Assembly: GCF_003121485.1 (NCBI RefSeq)
Contig: NZ_QAVX01000001.1
Coordinates: 186,001-250,000, forward strand
Reading direction: 5' to 3'
DNA length: 64,000 nt
From: Dyella sp. C11
GTDB taxonomy: Bacteria; Pseudomonadota; Gammaproteobacteria; Xanthomonadales; Rhodanobacteraceae
Part shown: positions 43,466 through 51,295 of the stretch, one piece after another
How positions within the stretch are numbered: the stretch's first letter is position 1
How the letters are laid out: each line of letters begins with the position of its first letter
Program-made: the position numbers and the translations under genes
The notes under the pieces: model-generated
The model's database searches: none
What the model saw: only the letters and a program-made list of their open reading frames with translations
Told to the model about the DNA's origin: nothing

Positions 43466-44854
43466 TCAGCGAACGAGGGGGAAGTCGATGCGCATCCGGG
43501 CACCGCGCCCGGAACTGCCCTCGAGAATGCTCAGGCTGGCGCCGTGCACGCGGGCCACTTCGTCCACGATGGCCAGGCCCAGTCCACAGCCGTCGGAACC
43601 GTTGGCCGTGCTGCGCGCACTGCGGTAGAAGCGCTCACGCACTTTCTCGCGCTCTTCCGGCGGAATGCCCACGCCGCTGTCGTCCACTTCCAGGAAGGGG
43701 CGATGGTTCTCCATGCCGCAGCGGATGGTGATGTTGCCGCCAGCGGGCGTGTGGCGAATGGCGTTGTCGATCAGGTTGTTGAGCACTTCGTGCAGCAGCC
43801 AGTACACACCGGTGACCTGCACGGGTTCGCTGTCCGCGCCCAGGTCGATGCCGTGGGCGATGGCACGGTCGAGCGAGCTGTCGATCACCTCACCGATCAG
43901 GTGCGGCAGATCGACAGCCGTGAAGTGGCTGGCGCGATGGGCGGATGGTTCAGCGCGTGCGAGCGTCAGCAGCTGGTTGGCGGTATGGGCAAGACGGTCC
44001 ACGCCACCCTGCAACAAGGTGATGCGTTCCTGCAGCGGCGTGCCCGCCGTTTCGCGGGTAAGCACCTCCAGCTGGGCTTTCAGTCCTGTCAGCGGCGTGC
44101 GCAGTTGATGCGCGGCGTTGGCCAGGAAATGCTGCTGCGACAAGACCGAATCGCGCACGCGCCCCAGCAGGGAATTGAGCGATTCCACCAGCGGCAGCAC
44201 TTCCGCGGGCGCGTCTTCGGTGGGCAGCTGGTTGAGGGCGACCGCGGGGCGTCCGGCAATCTGCCGGCTCAGGCGCTGCAGCGGACGCAGGGCGATGCGT
44301 ATGCCGACCAGGGCAATGATCAGCACCGCGGCCATCTGCACGGTGTCGTTGATCAGGAAGGCCACGTCCAGGCGGTGCACTGCGCGATCACGCCTGGCGG
44401 GCGTTTCGGCCACGGTCACCACCAGCGGGTCGCCGGTTTCGCTGGTGCGATAGCTGGCGAGGCGGAACGGCTGGTCGCGGAACGTTATGTTGGTGTAGCT
44501 GAAGCCATCCGGCGACTGGCTGTCGGGAGCGATGGGCAGTTCCGGCGAACCGGCGATGGTGGTGCCATCGGGCAGGCTCACCCTATAAAAAAACTGCTCG
44601 TCCGGCATCGCGCGCAACGGCGGCGGCGGATGCGAGGGCAGGCCGACGTCCAGCTGGCCGTCGGGCCGGGCGTGGATGCGTGCCACGATGGCCAGCGCCG
44701 AGCGCGACAACGAATGATCGAACGCGCTGTGGATCGGGCTGACGATGACGTGATGGTCGACCGCCACGCCCGCCACCAGCAGCACGAACAGCGGCGCCAG
44801 CAGATAACTCAGCAGCCGCTTGTGGACGCTGGTGGGGCGCTTGCGCAGGGCCAT
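43466..44854 (-). CDS. QseC/TctE-type sensor histidine kinase
   Basis: 462 residues. Two membrane segments (about 17-35 and 172-190) frame a periplasmic 2CSK_N sensor domain. A HAMP region follows with P-L-Q-R-L-S-R-Q-I-A-G-R. The dimerisation domain has H249 in A-N-A-A-H-Q-L-R-T-P-L, and the ATPase has N-N-L-I-D-N-A-I-R-H-T-P, D-D-S-G-V-G-I-P and G-L-G-L-A-I-V. The start at 44854 lies 8 bases after the stop of the regulator gene, so the two are co-transcribed; the longer frame is an antisense artefact. Confidence 0.93.
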   Translation of the reverse strand: MALRKRPTSVHKRLLSYLLAPLFVLLVAGVAVDHHVIVSPIHSAFDHSLSRSALAIVARIHARPDGQLDVGLPSHPPPPLRAMPDEQFFYRVSLPDGTTIAGSPELPIAPDSQSPDGFSYTNITFRDQPFRLASYRTSETGDPLVVTVAETPARRDRAVHRLDVAFLINDTVQMAAVLIIALVGIRIALRPLQRLSRQIAGRPAVALNQLPTEDAPAEVLPLVESLNSLLGRVRDSVLSQQHFLANAAHQLRTPLTGLKAQLEVLTRETAGTPLQERITLLQGGVDRLAHTANQLLTLARAEPSAHRASHFTAVDLPHLIGEVIDSSLDRAIAHGIDLGADSEPVQVTGVYWLLHEVLNNLIDNAIRHTPAGGNITIRCGMENHRPFLEVDDSGVGIPPEEREKVRERFYRSARSTANGSDGCGLGLAIVDEVARVHGASLSILEGSSGRGARMRIDFPLVR

Positions 44855-44862
44855 GAGCGGAC

Positions 44863-45528
44863 TCAGGCGTCTTCGAGGCGATAACCGAGACCGCGGATGC
44901 CGCGCACGGTGGCCGAGCTGCCCAGCTTGCTGCGCAGGCGCGACACGTGCACTTCGATGGCGTTGCCCGAGATGTCCTCGCTCCAGCCGGTAATGGCCTG
45001 GGTCAGGCGTTCCTTGCTCACCACGCGACCGCTGTGATGCGCCAGGCATTCGAGGATGGACCACTCGCGACGGGTGAGTTCGAGCACGTCGCCTTTCTCG
45101 TTGAGCGCGCGGCGTCCGGCCAGGTCGATGCGCAGTCCACCCACGACGATTTCATTGGCGGCGGCGGCCGTGGCGCGACGGATGAGTGCGCGGCAGCGGG
45201 CGGCCAGTTCCGGCAGGGCGAACGGTTTCACCAGGTAATCGTCGGCGCCCAGGTCCAGCGCGGTGATGCGGTCGTCCAGGCCGTCGCGGGCGGTGACGAT
45301 CAACAGCGGGAGCGAGCTGCCGCTGCGACGCAGGCGGCGCACCAGCGAAAGGCCGTCCTCGCCGGGAAGTCCCAGGTCCACGATGGCCAGGTCGTAGTGC
45401 GTATCCGTCAGTCGCGAGGCCACCGATTCGGCGTCGCCCACGGCGTCGACCACATAACCGGAACCGACCAGGCCACGCGAGATGGCGTCGGATACGAGGG
45501 AATCATCTTCGACGAGCAGGATGCGCAT
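44863..45528 (-). CDS. OmpR/QseB-type response regulator
   Basis: 221 residues. Receiver with phospho-acceptor D51 in A-I-V-D-L-G-L-P and Lys in L-V-K-P-F, then a winged-helix domain with L-T-R-R-E-W-S-I-L-E-C-L and V-E-V-H-V-S-R-L-R-x-K-L-G. It regulates genes for the kinase next door; the targets are unknown. The start at 45528 was chosen because it opens M-R-I-L-L-V-E-D-D; an ATG four codons upstream (45540) is possible. Confidence 0.93.
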   Translation of the reverse strand: MRILLVEDDSLVSDAISRGLVGSGYVVDAVGDAESVASRLTDTHYDLAIVDLGLPGEDGLSLVRRLRRSGSSLPLLIVTARDGLDDRITALDLGADDYLVKPFALPELAARCRALIRRATAAAANEIVVGGLRIDLAGRRALNEKGDVLELTRREWSILECLAHHSGRVVSKERLTQAITGWSEDISGNAIEVHVSRLRSKLGSSATVRGIRGLGYRLEDA

Positions 45529-45629
45529 AGGGCACGTCATGGAAATGGTGTGGGCATGCTAGCAAACACGCCTTTCAGTTCGCCGTCGTCGGAACGGTCC
45601 GATCTTCGGCGTACGTCGCCCCCCCGGCG

Positions 45630-45660
45630 CCAAAAAGAAAGGCACCCACCGGGTGCCTTT
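45630..45660 (-). terminator. Intrinsic terminator of the glutaredoxin fusion gene
   Basis: AAAGGCACCC (45638-45647), loop ACC, GGGTGCCTTT (45651-45660). On the - strand the stem is followed by a TTTCTTTTTG tract, so it terminates the gene ending at 45690. Confidence 0.9.
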
Positions 45661-45689
45661 CATCATCCGTCGGTTATCTGTCGCGCGGC

Positions 45690-46613
45690 TTAGTAGCGCG
45701 GCACCGTGGAGTCGATCTCGCGCGCCCAGGCGTCCATGCCGCCTTCGACATTGAAGATCTTGGTGAAGCCGTGCGCGGCAAAGCGCTCGGCCACGCCGCG
45801 GCTGGATACGCCGTGATGGCAGATGAAGGCGATCGGCGCGTCCTTGGGCAGGGCGGCCAGTGCGTCGTAGCCTTCCTCTTCCAGGATGCGGGCCTGCGGC
45901 AGCGGGGCCGCGGCGGCACGGCCGTGCGCCGGGCGCACGTCCACCAGGGTGATGTCGCCGGCGGCCAGGCGTTCCTTCAGCTGCTGCACGGTGAGGCTGC
46001 CGATGTCCTGCGCACCCGGGAATTTCAGGCTCAGGCCTTCGCCCTGCACGGTGGACACCCAGTCGATCACGATGCCCTTGGCGCGCTGGGCGCTGCCCGG
46101 GTCGAAGTGCACTTCGATACCGTTGGAGGTGACCACGATGTCGTGGTCGCTGCCGGGGGCCAGCTGGAAGCCGGCGCTGTGGTCCGGACCGATTTCCAGG
46201 TGCAGGGCCAGGCCCTGCGCGTTGGCCGTGCCCTGGCGGATGGCCTCGGCGGCCTTGTCGGTGATGGTGATCTCAGGCGGCGTGCGATCCGGTGCCGAGG
46301 CGCCGAACAGCTGGTGCAGTTCGCCAGAGGCGTACATCTGGCGAATGATGTCCGCGCCGCCCACCAGCTCGCCGCCCACGTAGAGCTGCGGAATGGTCGG
46401 CCAGTCGCCGTAAGCCTTGATGCCCTCGCGGATTTCCGGGTCTTCCAGCACGTTCACCGTGTGGTATTCCGGCAGCAATTCATTGAGCGTGTTGGTGGCC
46501 GCGGCCGAGAAGCCGCACATGGGCTGCTGGCGCGTACCCTTCATGAACAGCACCACGCGGTGGTTCTGCAGCAGGGAGTCGATACGTTCGCGGGTGGCGC
46601 TGTCGAGGGACAT
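45690..46613 (-). CDS. grxD: Monothiol glutaredoxin, cysteine-less A-type-like domain and rhodanese fusion
   Basis: 307 residues, three parts. Residues 1-105 are a Grx4-type glutaredoxin with C33-G-F-S and the glutathione/Fe-S site W-P-T-I-P-Q-L-Y-V-G-G. Residues about 113-200 look like an IscA/ErpA A-type carrier domain (I-T-I-T-D-K-A-A-E-A-I) but the three cluster cysteines are absent; the usual G-C-S-G-F reads D-H-S-A-G-F. Residues about 206-307 are a rhodanese with C265-H-H-G-V-S-S-R. The likely role is Fe-S cluster or persulfide transfer. The start at 46613 gives the conserved Grx N-terminus; the longer frame enters a repeat. Confidence 0.9.
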   Translation of the reverse strand: MSLDSATRERIDSLLQNHRVVLFMKGTRQQPMCGFSAAATNTLNELLPEYHTVNVLEDPEIREGIKAYGDWPTIPQLYVGGELVGGADIIRQMYASGELHQLFGASAPDRTPPEITITDKAAEAIRQGTANAQGLALHLEIGPDHSAGFQLAPGSDHDIVVTSNGIEVHFDPGSAQRAKGIVIDWVSTVQGEGLSLKFPGAQDIGSLTVQQLKERLAAGDITLVDVRPAHGRAAAAPLPQARILEEEGYDALAALPKDAPIAFICHHGVSSRGVAERFAAHGFTKIFNVEGGMDAWAREIDSTVPRY

Positions 46614-46742
46614 GGGACGGGAGACTCCGGCAAAGAGGGCGGATTGTAGCCCTTTGCATATGCCGGCGGATTCGGGGGATGCAAGGGGGCGGCCGCTTTG
46701 TGGGGCAAAAGCGCCAGGGCGCTCTCGTGCGCTCAAAAGAAA

Positions 46743-46842
46743 CCGTCATTCCCGCGAAGGCGGGAATCCAGCGACTTTCGCTCTTGTCTGCCCCGTCGCA
46801 GGGTGAAAAGGCACTGGATTCCCGCCTTCGCGGGAATGACGG
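46743..46842. repeat. Inverted pair of family 2 REP palindrome
   Basis: Left arm CCGTCATTCCCGCGAAGGCG (from 46743) with GGGAATCCAG, right arm the exact reverse complement ending 46842; each arm is itself palindromic (TTCCCGCGAAGGCGGGAA). About 45 bases lie between. The design equals that at 47893-47999. Confidence 0.88.
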
Positions 46843-46875
46843 TCAGGAGAGGTCTCGCCTGACTAGTTAGCTACA

Positions 46876-47733
46876 TCAAGCCGCCGGCCGCAGCTCCGAC
46901 AAATCCAGCTTCGCCCGCGTCAGCGGTGCCAGCGCCAGTGCAGCGGCGGGCGAGGGCAGCACCACTTCGCGGCTGGCGCGTCCCAGCGGAGCGACTTGCT
47001 CGCTCCAATGGATCAGCTCCATGGCGCCGGTGTGGTCTTCCACCAGCACCGTGCAGTGTTCCACCCAGTCGCCGTCGTTGAGGTACAGCACGCCATCCAT
47101 GTCGCGCACGTGGCCGAAGTGGATGTGGCCGCAGATATGGCCGTCGAAGCCGCGTTCGCGTGCGTCGTTGGCCACGCGTTCCTCGTAGGCACGGATGTAG
47201 GCCAGCGCCTTGCCGATGTGCGATTTCACGATGATGGAAAGCGGCAGGTAGGGAAGCTCCATGCGGCTGCGCATCGCGTGGACCCGGCGATTGGTCCAGC
47301 AGATGAAGCGATGCATCACTTCCCCCAGGTGCACCATCCATGTGCGCCCAACCTGCTCCGGATCGAATTCGTCGCCGTGGCTGACGTGGTAGCGGCGGCC
47401 GTCGGCCCCTTCGTGCACGGCGTCCAGCGCGATCTTCACGCCGCCGAAGCTCTGGCCGGCCAGGCCGCGCACCGGCGCGTCATGGTTGCCGGGGATGTAG
47501 ATCACCTCGACGCCGCGGCGCGCCAGGTCCAGCACTTCCGCGATGACCGCACCATGGTCGGCATGCCACCACGTGCGGCGTGCCAGGGATTCCATGTCGA
47601 TGATGTCGCCGACGAGATAAAGCTTCTCGCAGCGGAGCTTGCGCAGAAAATCGAGCAGGTAGCGGGCCTTGCAGTCGGGCGTGCCCAGATGCACGTCCGA
47701 AATGAAGGCGCTGCGGCAATGGAAGGTCGCCAT
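46876..47733 (-). CDS. Metallophosphoesterase, LpxH-like UDP-2,3-diacylglucosamine diphosphatase
   Basis: 285 residues. Calcineurin-like motifs: S-D-V-H-L-G (about 13-18), L-V-G-D-I-I-D, G-N-H-D, S-H-G-D-E-F-D and C-G-H-I-H-F-G-H. It resembles the LpxH family of lipid A synthesis but the longer insertion and C-terminal tail place it among LpxH-like homologues of less certain substrate. The ATG at 47733 has GGGAGAGA upstream; the frame runs 77 codons further through a repeat element and should not be annotated. Confidence 0.88.
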   Translation of the reverse strand: MATFHCRSAFISDVHLGTPDCKARYLLDFLRKLRCEKLYLVGDIIDMESLARRTWWHADHGAVIAEVLDLARRGVEVIYIPGNHDAPVRGLAGQSFGGVKIALDAVHEGADGRRYHVSHGDEFDPEQVGRTWMVHLGEVMHRFICWTNRRVHAMRSRMELPYLPLSIIVKSHIGKALAYIRAYEERVANDARERGFDGHICGHIHFGHVRDMDGVLYLNDGDWVEHCTVLVEDHTGAMELIHWSEQVAPLGRASREVVLPSPAAALALAPLTRAKLDLSELRPAA

Positions 47734-48039
47734 GCTGTCTCTCCCGGTGGTTACCGGGATGCCAGAATGCCGTGGCTTCGTCACCGCACGATGGCGGAAA
47801 GGTTGCAGTGTGGTTTCCGCGGCAGGCTTTTCCGCATTGCGCGCGCTCGACTTTATCTGGCGCACCCACCCGGCTTCCTCGTCAACCACGCTTCCCTCAC
47901 CGTCATTCCCGCGAAGGCGGGAATCCAGCGCCTTTGGCGCTTTTCGCGACAGGAAGAAAGGCACTGGATTCCCGCCTTCGCGGGAATGACGGTGAGGGAT
48001 AAAGACAGTGAGGGATTTTGGGGTGATTTTGGCGGGATA
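47734..48039. other. Intergenic stretch of 306 bases holding a REP pair
   Basis: Between the divergently repeated LpxH-like gene and the GDSL hydrolase gene. It holds the upstream region of the LpxH-like gene and one inverted repeat pair (see 47893-47999). No gene is recognised in it. Confidence 0.7.
47893..47999. repeat. Inverted pair of family 2 REP palindrome, extended arms
   Basis: The arms read TCCCTCACCGTCATTCCCGC onward and match their reverse complement at the right, longer than in the 46743 copy. Central sequence is about 45 bases with CACTGGATTC near the right arm as in the other copy. Confidence 0.88.
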
Positions 48040-48636
48040 TCAGACCGAGAGCATCCCGACCACCGTCGGCACCGCCGCCTCCGTCCACAGGGCGTACTGC
48101 GCGGCGGACGGATGCAGGGCGTCGTCTGCCAGCAGCGCGGGGTGAAGTCGCGAGATGCCAGTGATATCGACGAAATGCGCGCCGCGCGCTTCCACTTCTT
48201 CCTGGGCGATGGCGTTATAGACGTCCAATTCGTGCGCAATCTGCAACACGTCGCGCCCGCTGCCATGGGCGAAAGGCGTGACGCCCCAATCGGGAATCGA
48301 CAGCACCAGCACGCGTTCCGGGCGCATGCCGGCAAGCGCAACGGCGCGATCGAACAGGCCGCGAAATTCCTCGCGATAGTCCTCCGCACTGCGCCCGCGG
48401 TACTGGTTGTTCACGCCAATCAGCAGGCTTACCAGGTCGTACGGCGGCTCGAACGTGGCCTCATCCATCGCGGCCGACAGTTCGTCCGTGGTCCAACCGG
48501 TGGTGGCGAGGATGGTGGGCTCGTCCAGCGCCACGCCCTCGCGCTCCAGCCGTACGGCCAGTTGCACCGGCCAGCGGCCCGCTTCGGGCACGCCTTCGCC
48601 GATGGAATAGGAATCGCCCAGCGCGAGATAACGCAT
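48040..48636 (-). CDS. SGNH/GDSL hydrolase
   Basis: 198 residues. Block I is Y-L-A-L-G-D-S9-Y-S-I-G-E-G with the nucleophile serine, block III is L-L-I-G-V-N-N-Q-Y, and block V D-A-L-H-P-S carries the catalytic Asp and His. A lipase/esterase-like activity is expected; there is no signal peptide. It is 6 bases downstream of the aminotransferase stop on the same strand. Confidence 0.9.
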   Translation of the reverse strand: MRYLALGDSYSIGEGVPEAGRWPVQLAVRLEREGVALDEPTILATTGWTTDELSAAMDEATFEPPYDLVSLLIGVNNQYRGRSAEDYREEFRGLFDRAVALAGMRPERVLVLSIPDWGVTPFAHGSGRDVLQIAHELDVYNAIAQEEVEARGAHFVDITGISRLHPALLADDALHPSAAQYALWTEAAVPTVVGMLSV

Positions 48637-48642
48637 CGTGCC

Positions 48643-49893
48643 TCAGCAGGCCACGGCAGCGGCAACGCGCGGCTTTTGCGTCGCGGCCATGCCGGCCAGG
48701 ACGCGCTCCATGCGCACCAGCACTTCGCGTAGCTGGTCTGGCTGTGGCAGCAGGGTCAGGCGCAGGTGGCGGCTGTGCGGCACGTTGAAGCTGCTGCCCG
48801 GCACGACGAGCACGGATTCCTCTTCCAGCAGGCGCAGCGCAAAGGCGTTGTCGTCGAAGTCGGCGATGCGGTCGGCGCGAACGCGCGGGAAGGCGTAGAG
48901 CGCTCCCGCCGGCGACACCAGGTCGAGAAACTCGCTGGCGGCCACGCCTTCAAGCACGGCGCGGCGGGCCTCATGCAGGCGACCGCCGGGCGAGGTAAGC
49001 GCGTTGATGGTCGGTGCCGTCTCCAGCGCCGGGCGCACGGCCCATTGCGCGGTGACGTTGGCGCACAGGCGCAGCGCGGCCAGCAACTGCAGGGCATCGC
49101 GATAGTCGGTGGTCTTCGCCGGATCGCCCGACAGGCTCATCCAGCCCACGCGATAGCCGCAGGCGCGGTGCACCTTGCTCAGGCCGCCGAAGCTCACGCA
49201 CGGCACGTCGCCTGCCACTGCGGCCAGCGGCTGGAAGGTGGTGCCGTCGTAGAGGATTTCGTCGTAGATCTCGTCGCTGAGCAGCAGCAGGCGATGGCGC
49301 GCTGCGATGTCCACGATGCGGGCCAGCAGTTCGCGCGGGTACACGGCGCCGGTCGGATTGTTCGGGTTGATCAGCACCAGCGCGCGCGTGCGCGGCGTCA
49401 CCAGGGCTTCGATTTCCTCGGGATCGGGCAGGTGGCCGTTCTCGGCGAGGCAGCGGTAATAGCGCGGCTTGCCATCATTGAGGATGGTGGCGGCGCTCCA
49501 CAGCGGATAGTCGGGGCTGGGCAGCAGCACTTCGTCGCCGGGCTGCAGCAGGGCGCGCAGGCTCAGGTCGATCAGCTCGCTGACGCCATTGCCGACGAAG
49601 ATGCGCTCCACTTCCACGCCGCGCGCGCCGCGATGGCGCTGCTGGGCGGCGATGGCGTCGCGCGCTTCTTCCAGGCCCTGCTCGTGGCCGTAGGCCTCGC
49701 TGTCGTGAAGATGACGGGCGATGGCCTCACGCAGGTGCGCCGGGGTTTCGAAGCCGTAGCGGCCCGGGTTGCCGATGTTGAGCTTGATGATCGGCAGGCC
49801 GGCAGCTTCCAGCTCACGGGATCGCCGGGTCAGGGCACCACGGATTTCATAGCGCACGTCCGCCAGGTGCGCACTGGGTTTGATCGAGGCCAA
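48643..49893 (-). CDS. alaA: AlaA-like alanine (PLP-dependent class I/II) aminotransferase
   Basis: 416 residues. The N-terminus A-D-V-R-Y-E-I-R-G and the segments L-N-I-G-N-P, G-N-G-V-S-E-L-I, P-D-Y-P-L-W and I-N-P-N-N-P-T-G-A-V-Y follow E. coli AlaA. The PLP-binding lysine is K240 in G-G-L-S-K. It makes alanine from pyruvate and glutamate. No ATG exists in frame until the unrelated antisense region of rsgA; the TTG at 49893, with GAAGGA about 9 bases upstream, best fits the homologous N-terminus. Confidence 0.9.
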   Translation of the reverse strand: MASIKPSAHLADVRYEIRGALTRRSRELEAAGLPIIKLNIGNPGRYGFETPAHLREAIARHLHDSEAYGHEQGLEEARDAIAAQQRHRGARGVEVERIFVGNGVSELIDLSLRALLQPGDEVLLPSPDYPLWSAATILNDGKPRYYRCLAENGHLPDPEEIEALVTPRTRALVLINPNNPTGAVYPRELLARIVDIAARHRLLLLSDEIYDEILYDGTTFQPLAAVAGDVPCVSFGGLSKVHRACGYRVGWMSLSGDPAKTTDYRDALQLLAALRLCANVTAQWAVRPALETAPTINALTSPGGRLHEARRAVLEGVAASEFLDLVSPAGALYAFPRVRADRIADFDDNAFALRLLEEESVLVVPGSSFNVPHSRHLRLTLLPQPDQLREVLVRMERVLAGMAATQKPRVAAAVAC

Positions 49894-50043
49894 CGCGAGC
49901 GTCCTTCGTCTTGGTGTTGTTGCGGCGCACGAATCCGGCCGCTGACCCGATGCTAACTCGTCCCGACGCGTGGTGGGAGCTGTATTTCGCGGTATTTCGG
50001 GCTTTTTTCGGGCAGCGTGGCAGGCAGGGCATAATGTCGACCC

Positions 50044-51099
50044 ATGACGGATGCCGAAACCATTTCGCGACTGCGCCGCATCGGTTGGCGCGGGGACTCC
50101 CTGCCAGCCGACGGCCGCCAGTTGGCCCGCGTGGTCGCCCAGCACCGGGCAGGCTACGAACTGCACGACGGCGAGCACTTGTTCGGCGCCCAGCCGGCCG
50201 GTCATTTCCTCAAGCGCAGCCTGGACCCGGCCGAGCGTCCGGCGGTCGGCGACTTCGTGGAAATCGAGTCCGGCAAGCCGCCGCACATCGTGCAGGTGCA
50301 GCCGCGCCGCACCGTGCTTTCGCGCGCGGCCGCGGGTGAGCGCTACGAACGGCAGATCATCGCCACCAACATCGATTACGTGCTGGTGCTGACGGGGCTG
50401 GATGGCGACTTCAATCCGGCCCGCATCGAGCGCTACCTCTCGCTGACCGAAGGTTCCGGCGCACAGCCCGTGGTGCTGCTGAGCAAACTCGACACGCGCG
50501 AAGACGCAGCGGAACTGCTGGCTGCGCTGCGCGAGCGCCTGCCGCAGGGCACGCCCATCCACGCCATCAACGGCAAGGACCCGGCGAGCATCGACCTGTT
50601 GCTGCCTTACCTGCAGCCCGGCGACAGCGCCGTGCTGGTGGGTTCGTCCGGTGCGGGCAAGTCCACGCTCACCAATACGCTGCTGGGCACCGAACGCATG
50701 GCCACCAGCGCAGTGCGCGGGCACGACAGTCGCGGCCGCCACACCACGACCTACCGCGCGCTGCTGCAACTGCCCAGCGGCGGTTGCCTGATCGATACGC
50801 CCGGCATGCGCGAACTCAAGCTCACCGGCGAAGAAAACCTCGACCTGTTCGCCGACATCGATGCACTGGCCGAGCAATGCCGCTTTGCCGATTGCGGCCA
50901 CGGCAGCGAGCCCGGCTGCGCGGTACAGGCGGCGCTGGACAGTGGCGATCTTTCCGCCGAGCGCTGGCGCAACTACCTGAAATTGCGCGACGAGCGCGAG
51001 GAGCAGGCCACCACGCTGGAGGCCAAGCTGCGCCGCCAGCGCGGCGGGCGGCCAGCGACCAAACCGCACGGCAATCGACACTCGCGCGATCGCGAATAG
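50044..51099 (+). CDS. rsgA: Ribosome small subunit-dependent GTPase A
   Basis: 351 residues. An N-terminal OB fold is followed by a circularly permuted GTPase domain: I-D-Y-V-L-V-L (G5-like order), L-S-K-L-D (G4), G-S-S-G-A-G-K-S-T (G1) and D-T-P-G-M (G3), and a C-terminal zinc motif with C-R-F-A-D-C-G-H-G-S-E-P-G-C. RsgA helps mature the 30S subunit. Divergent from alaA. Confidence 0.95.
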   Translation: MTDAETISRLRRIGWRGDSLPADGRQLARVVAQHRAGYELHDGEHLFGAQPAGHFLKRSLDPAERPAVGDFVEIESGKPPHIVQVQPRRTVLSRAAAGERYERQIIATNIDYVLVLTGLDGDFNPARIERYLSLTEGSGAQPVVLLSKLDTREDAAELLAALRERLPQGTPIHAINGKDPASIDLLLPYLQPGDSAVLVGSSGAGKSTLTNTLLGTERMATSAVRGHDSRGRHTTTYRALLQLPSGGCLIDTPGMRELKLTGEENLDLFADIDALAEQCRFADCGHGSEPGCAVQAALDSGDLSAERWRNYLKLRDEREEQATTLEAKLRRQRGGRPATKPHGNRHSRDRE

Positions 51100-51295
51100 C
51101 CGCCTGCGGCGCTTTCGCTTCCGCGCGGGTGCACTACTATCGGGGCGTCCTGGTTGGGGAAGCGGGCATGCAGCGGCTGTCGTCGCGTTCGGTGTTTTTC
51201 TACAAGCGGGGTTTCCCCGCGTTCTGGCTCGGGTTGTCTGATGCGCTGTTTCTTGAAGACGTGGGATGCGTGGGTGCCGTGCGGGGGAGCAAGGC

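Noticed and set aside
46743-47999. Possible CRISPR array from repeated CCGTCATTCCCGCG units
   Set aside because: The units occur as two inverted pairs with different spacing, not as evenly spaced direct repeats, and no cas gene is present.
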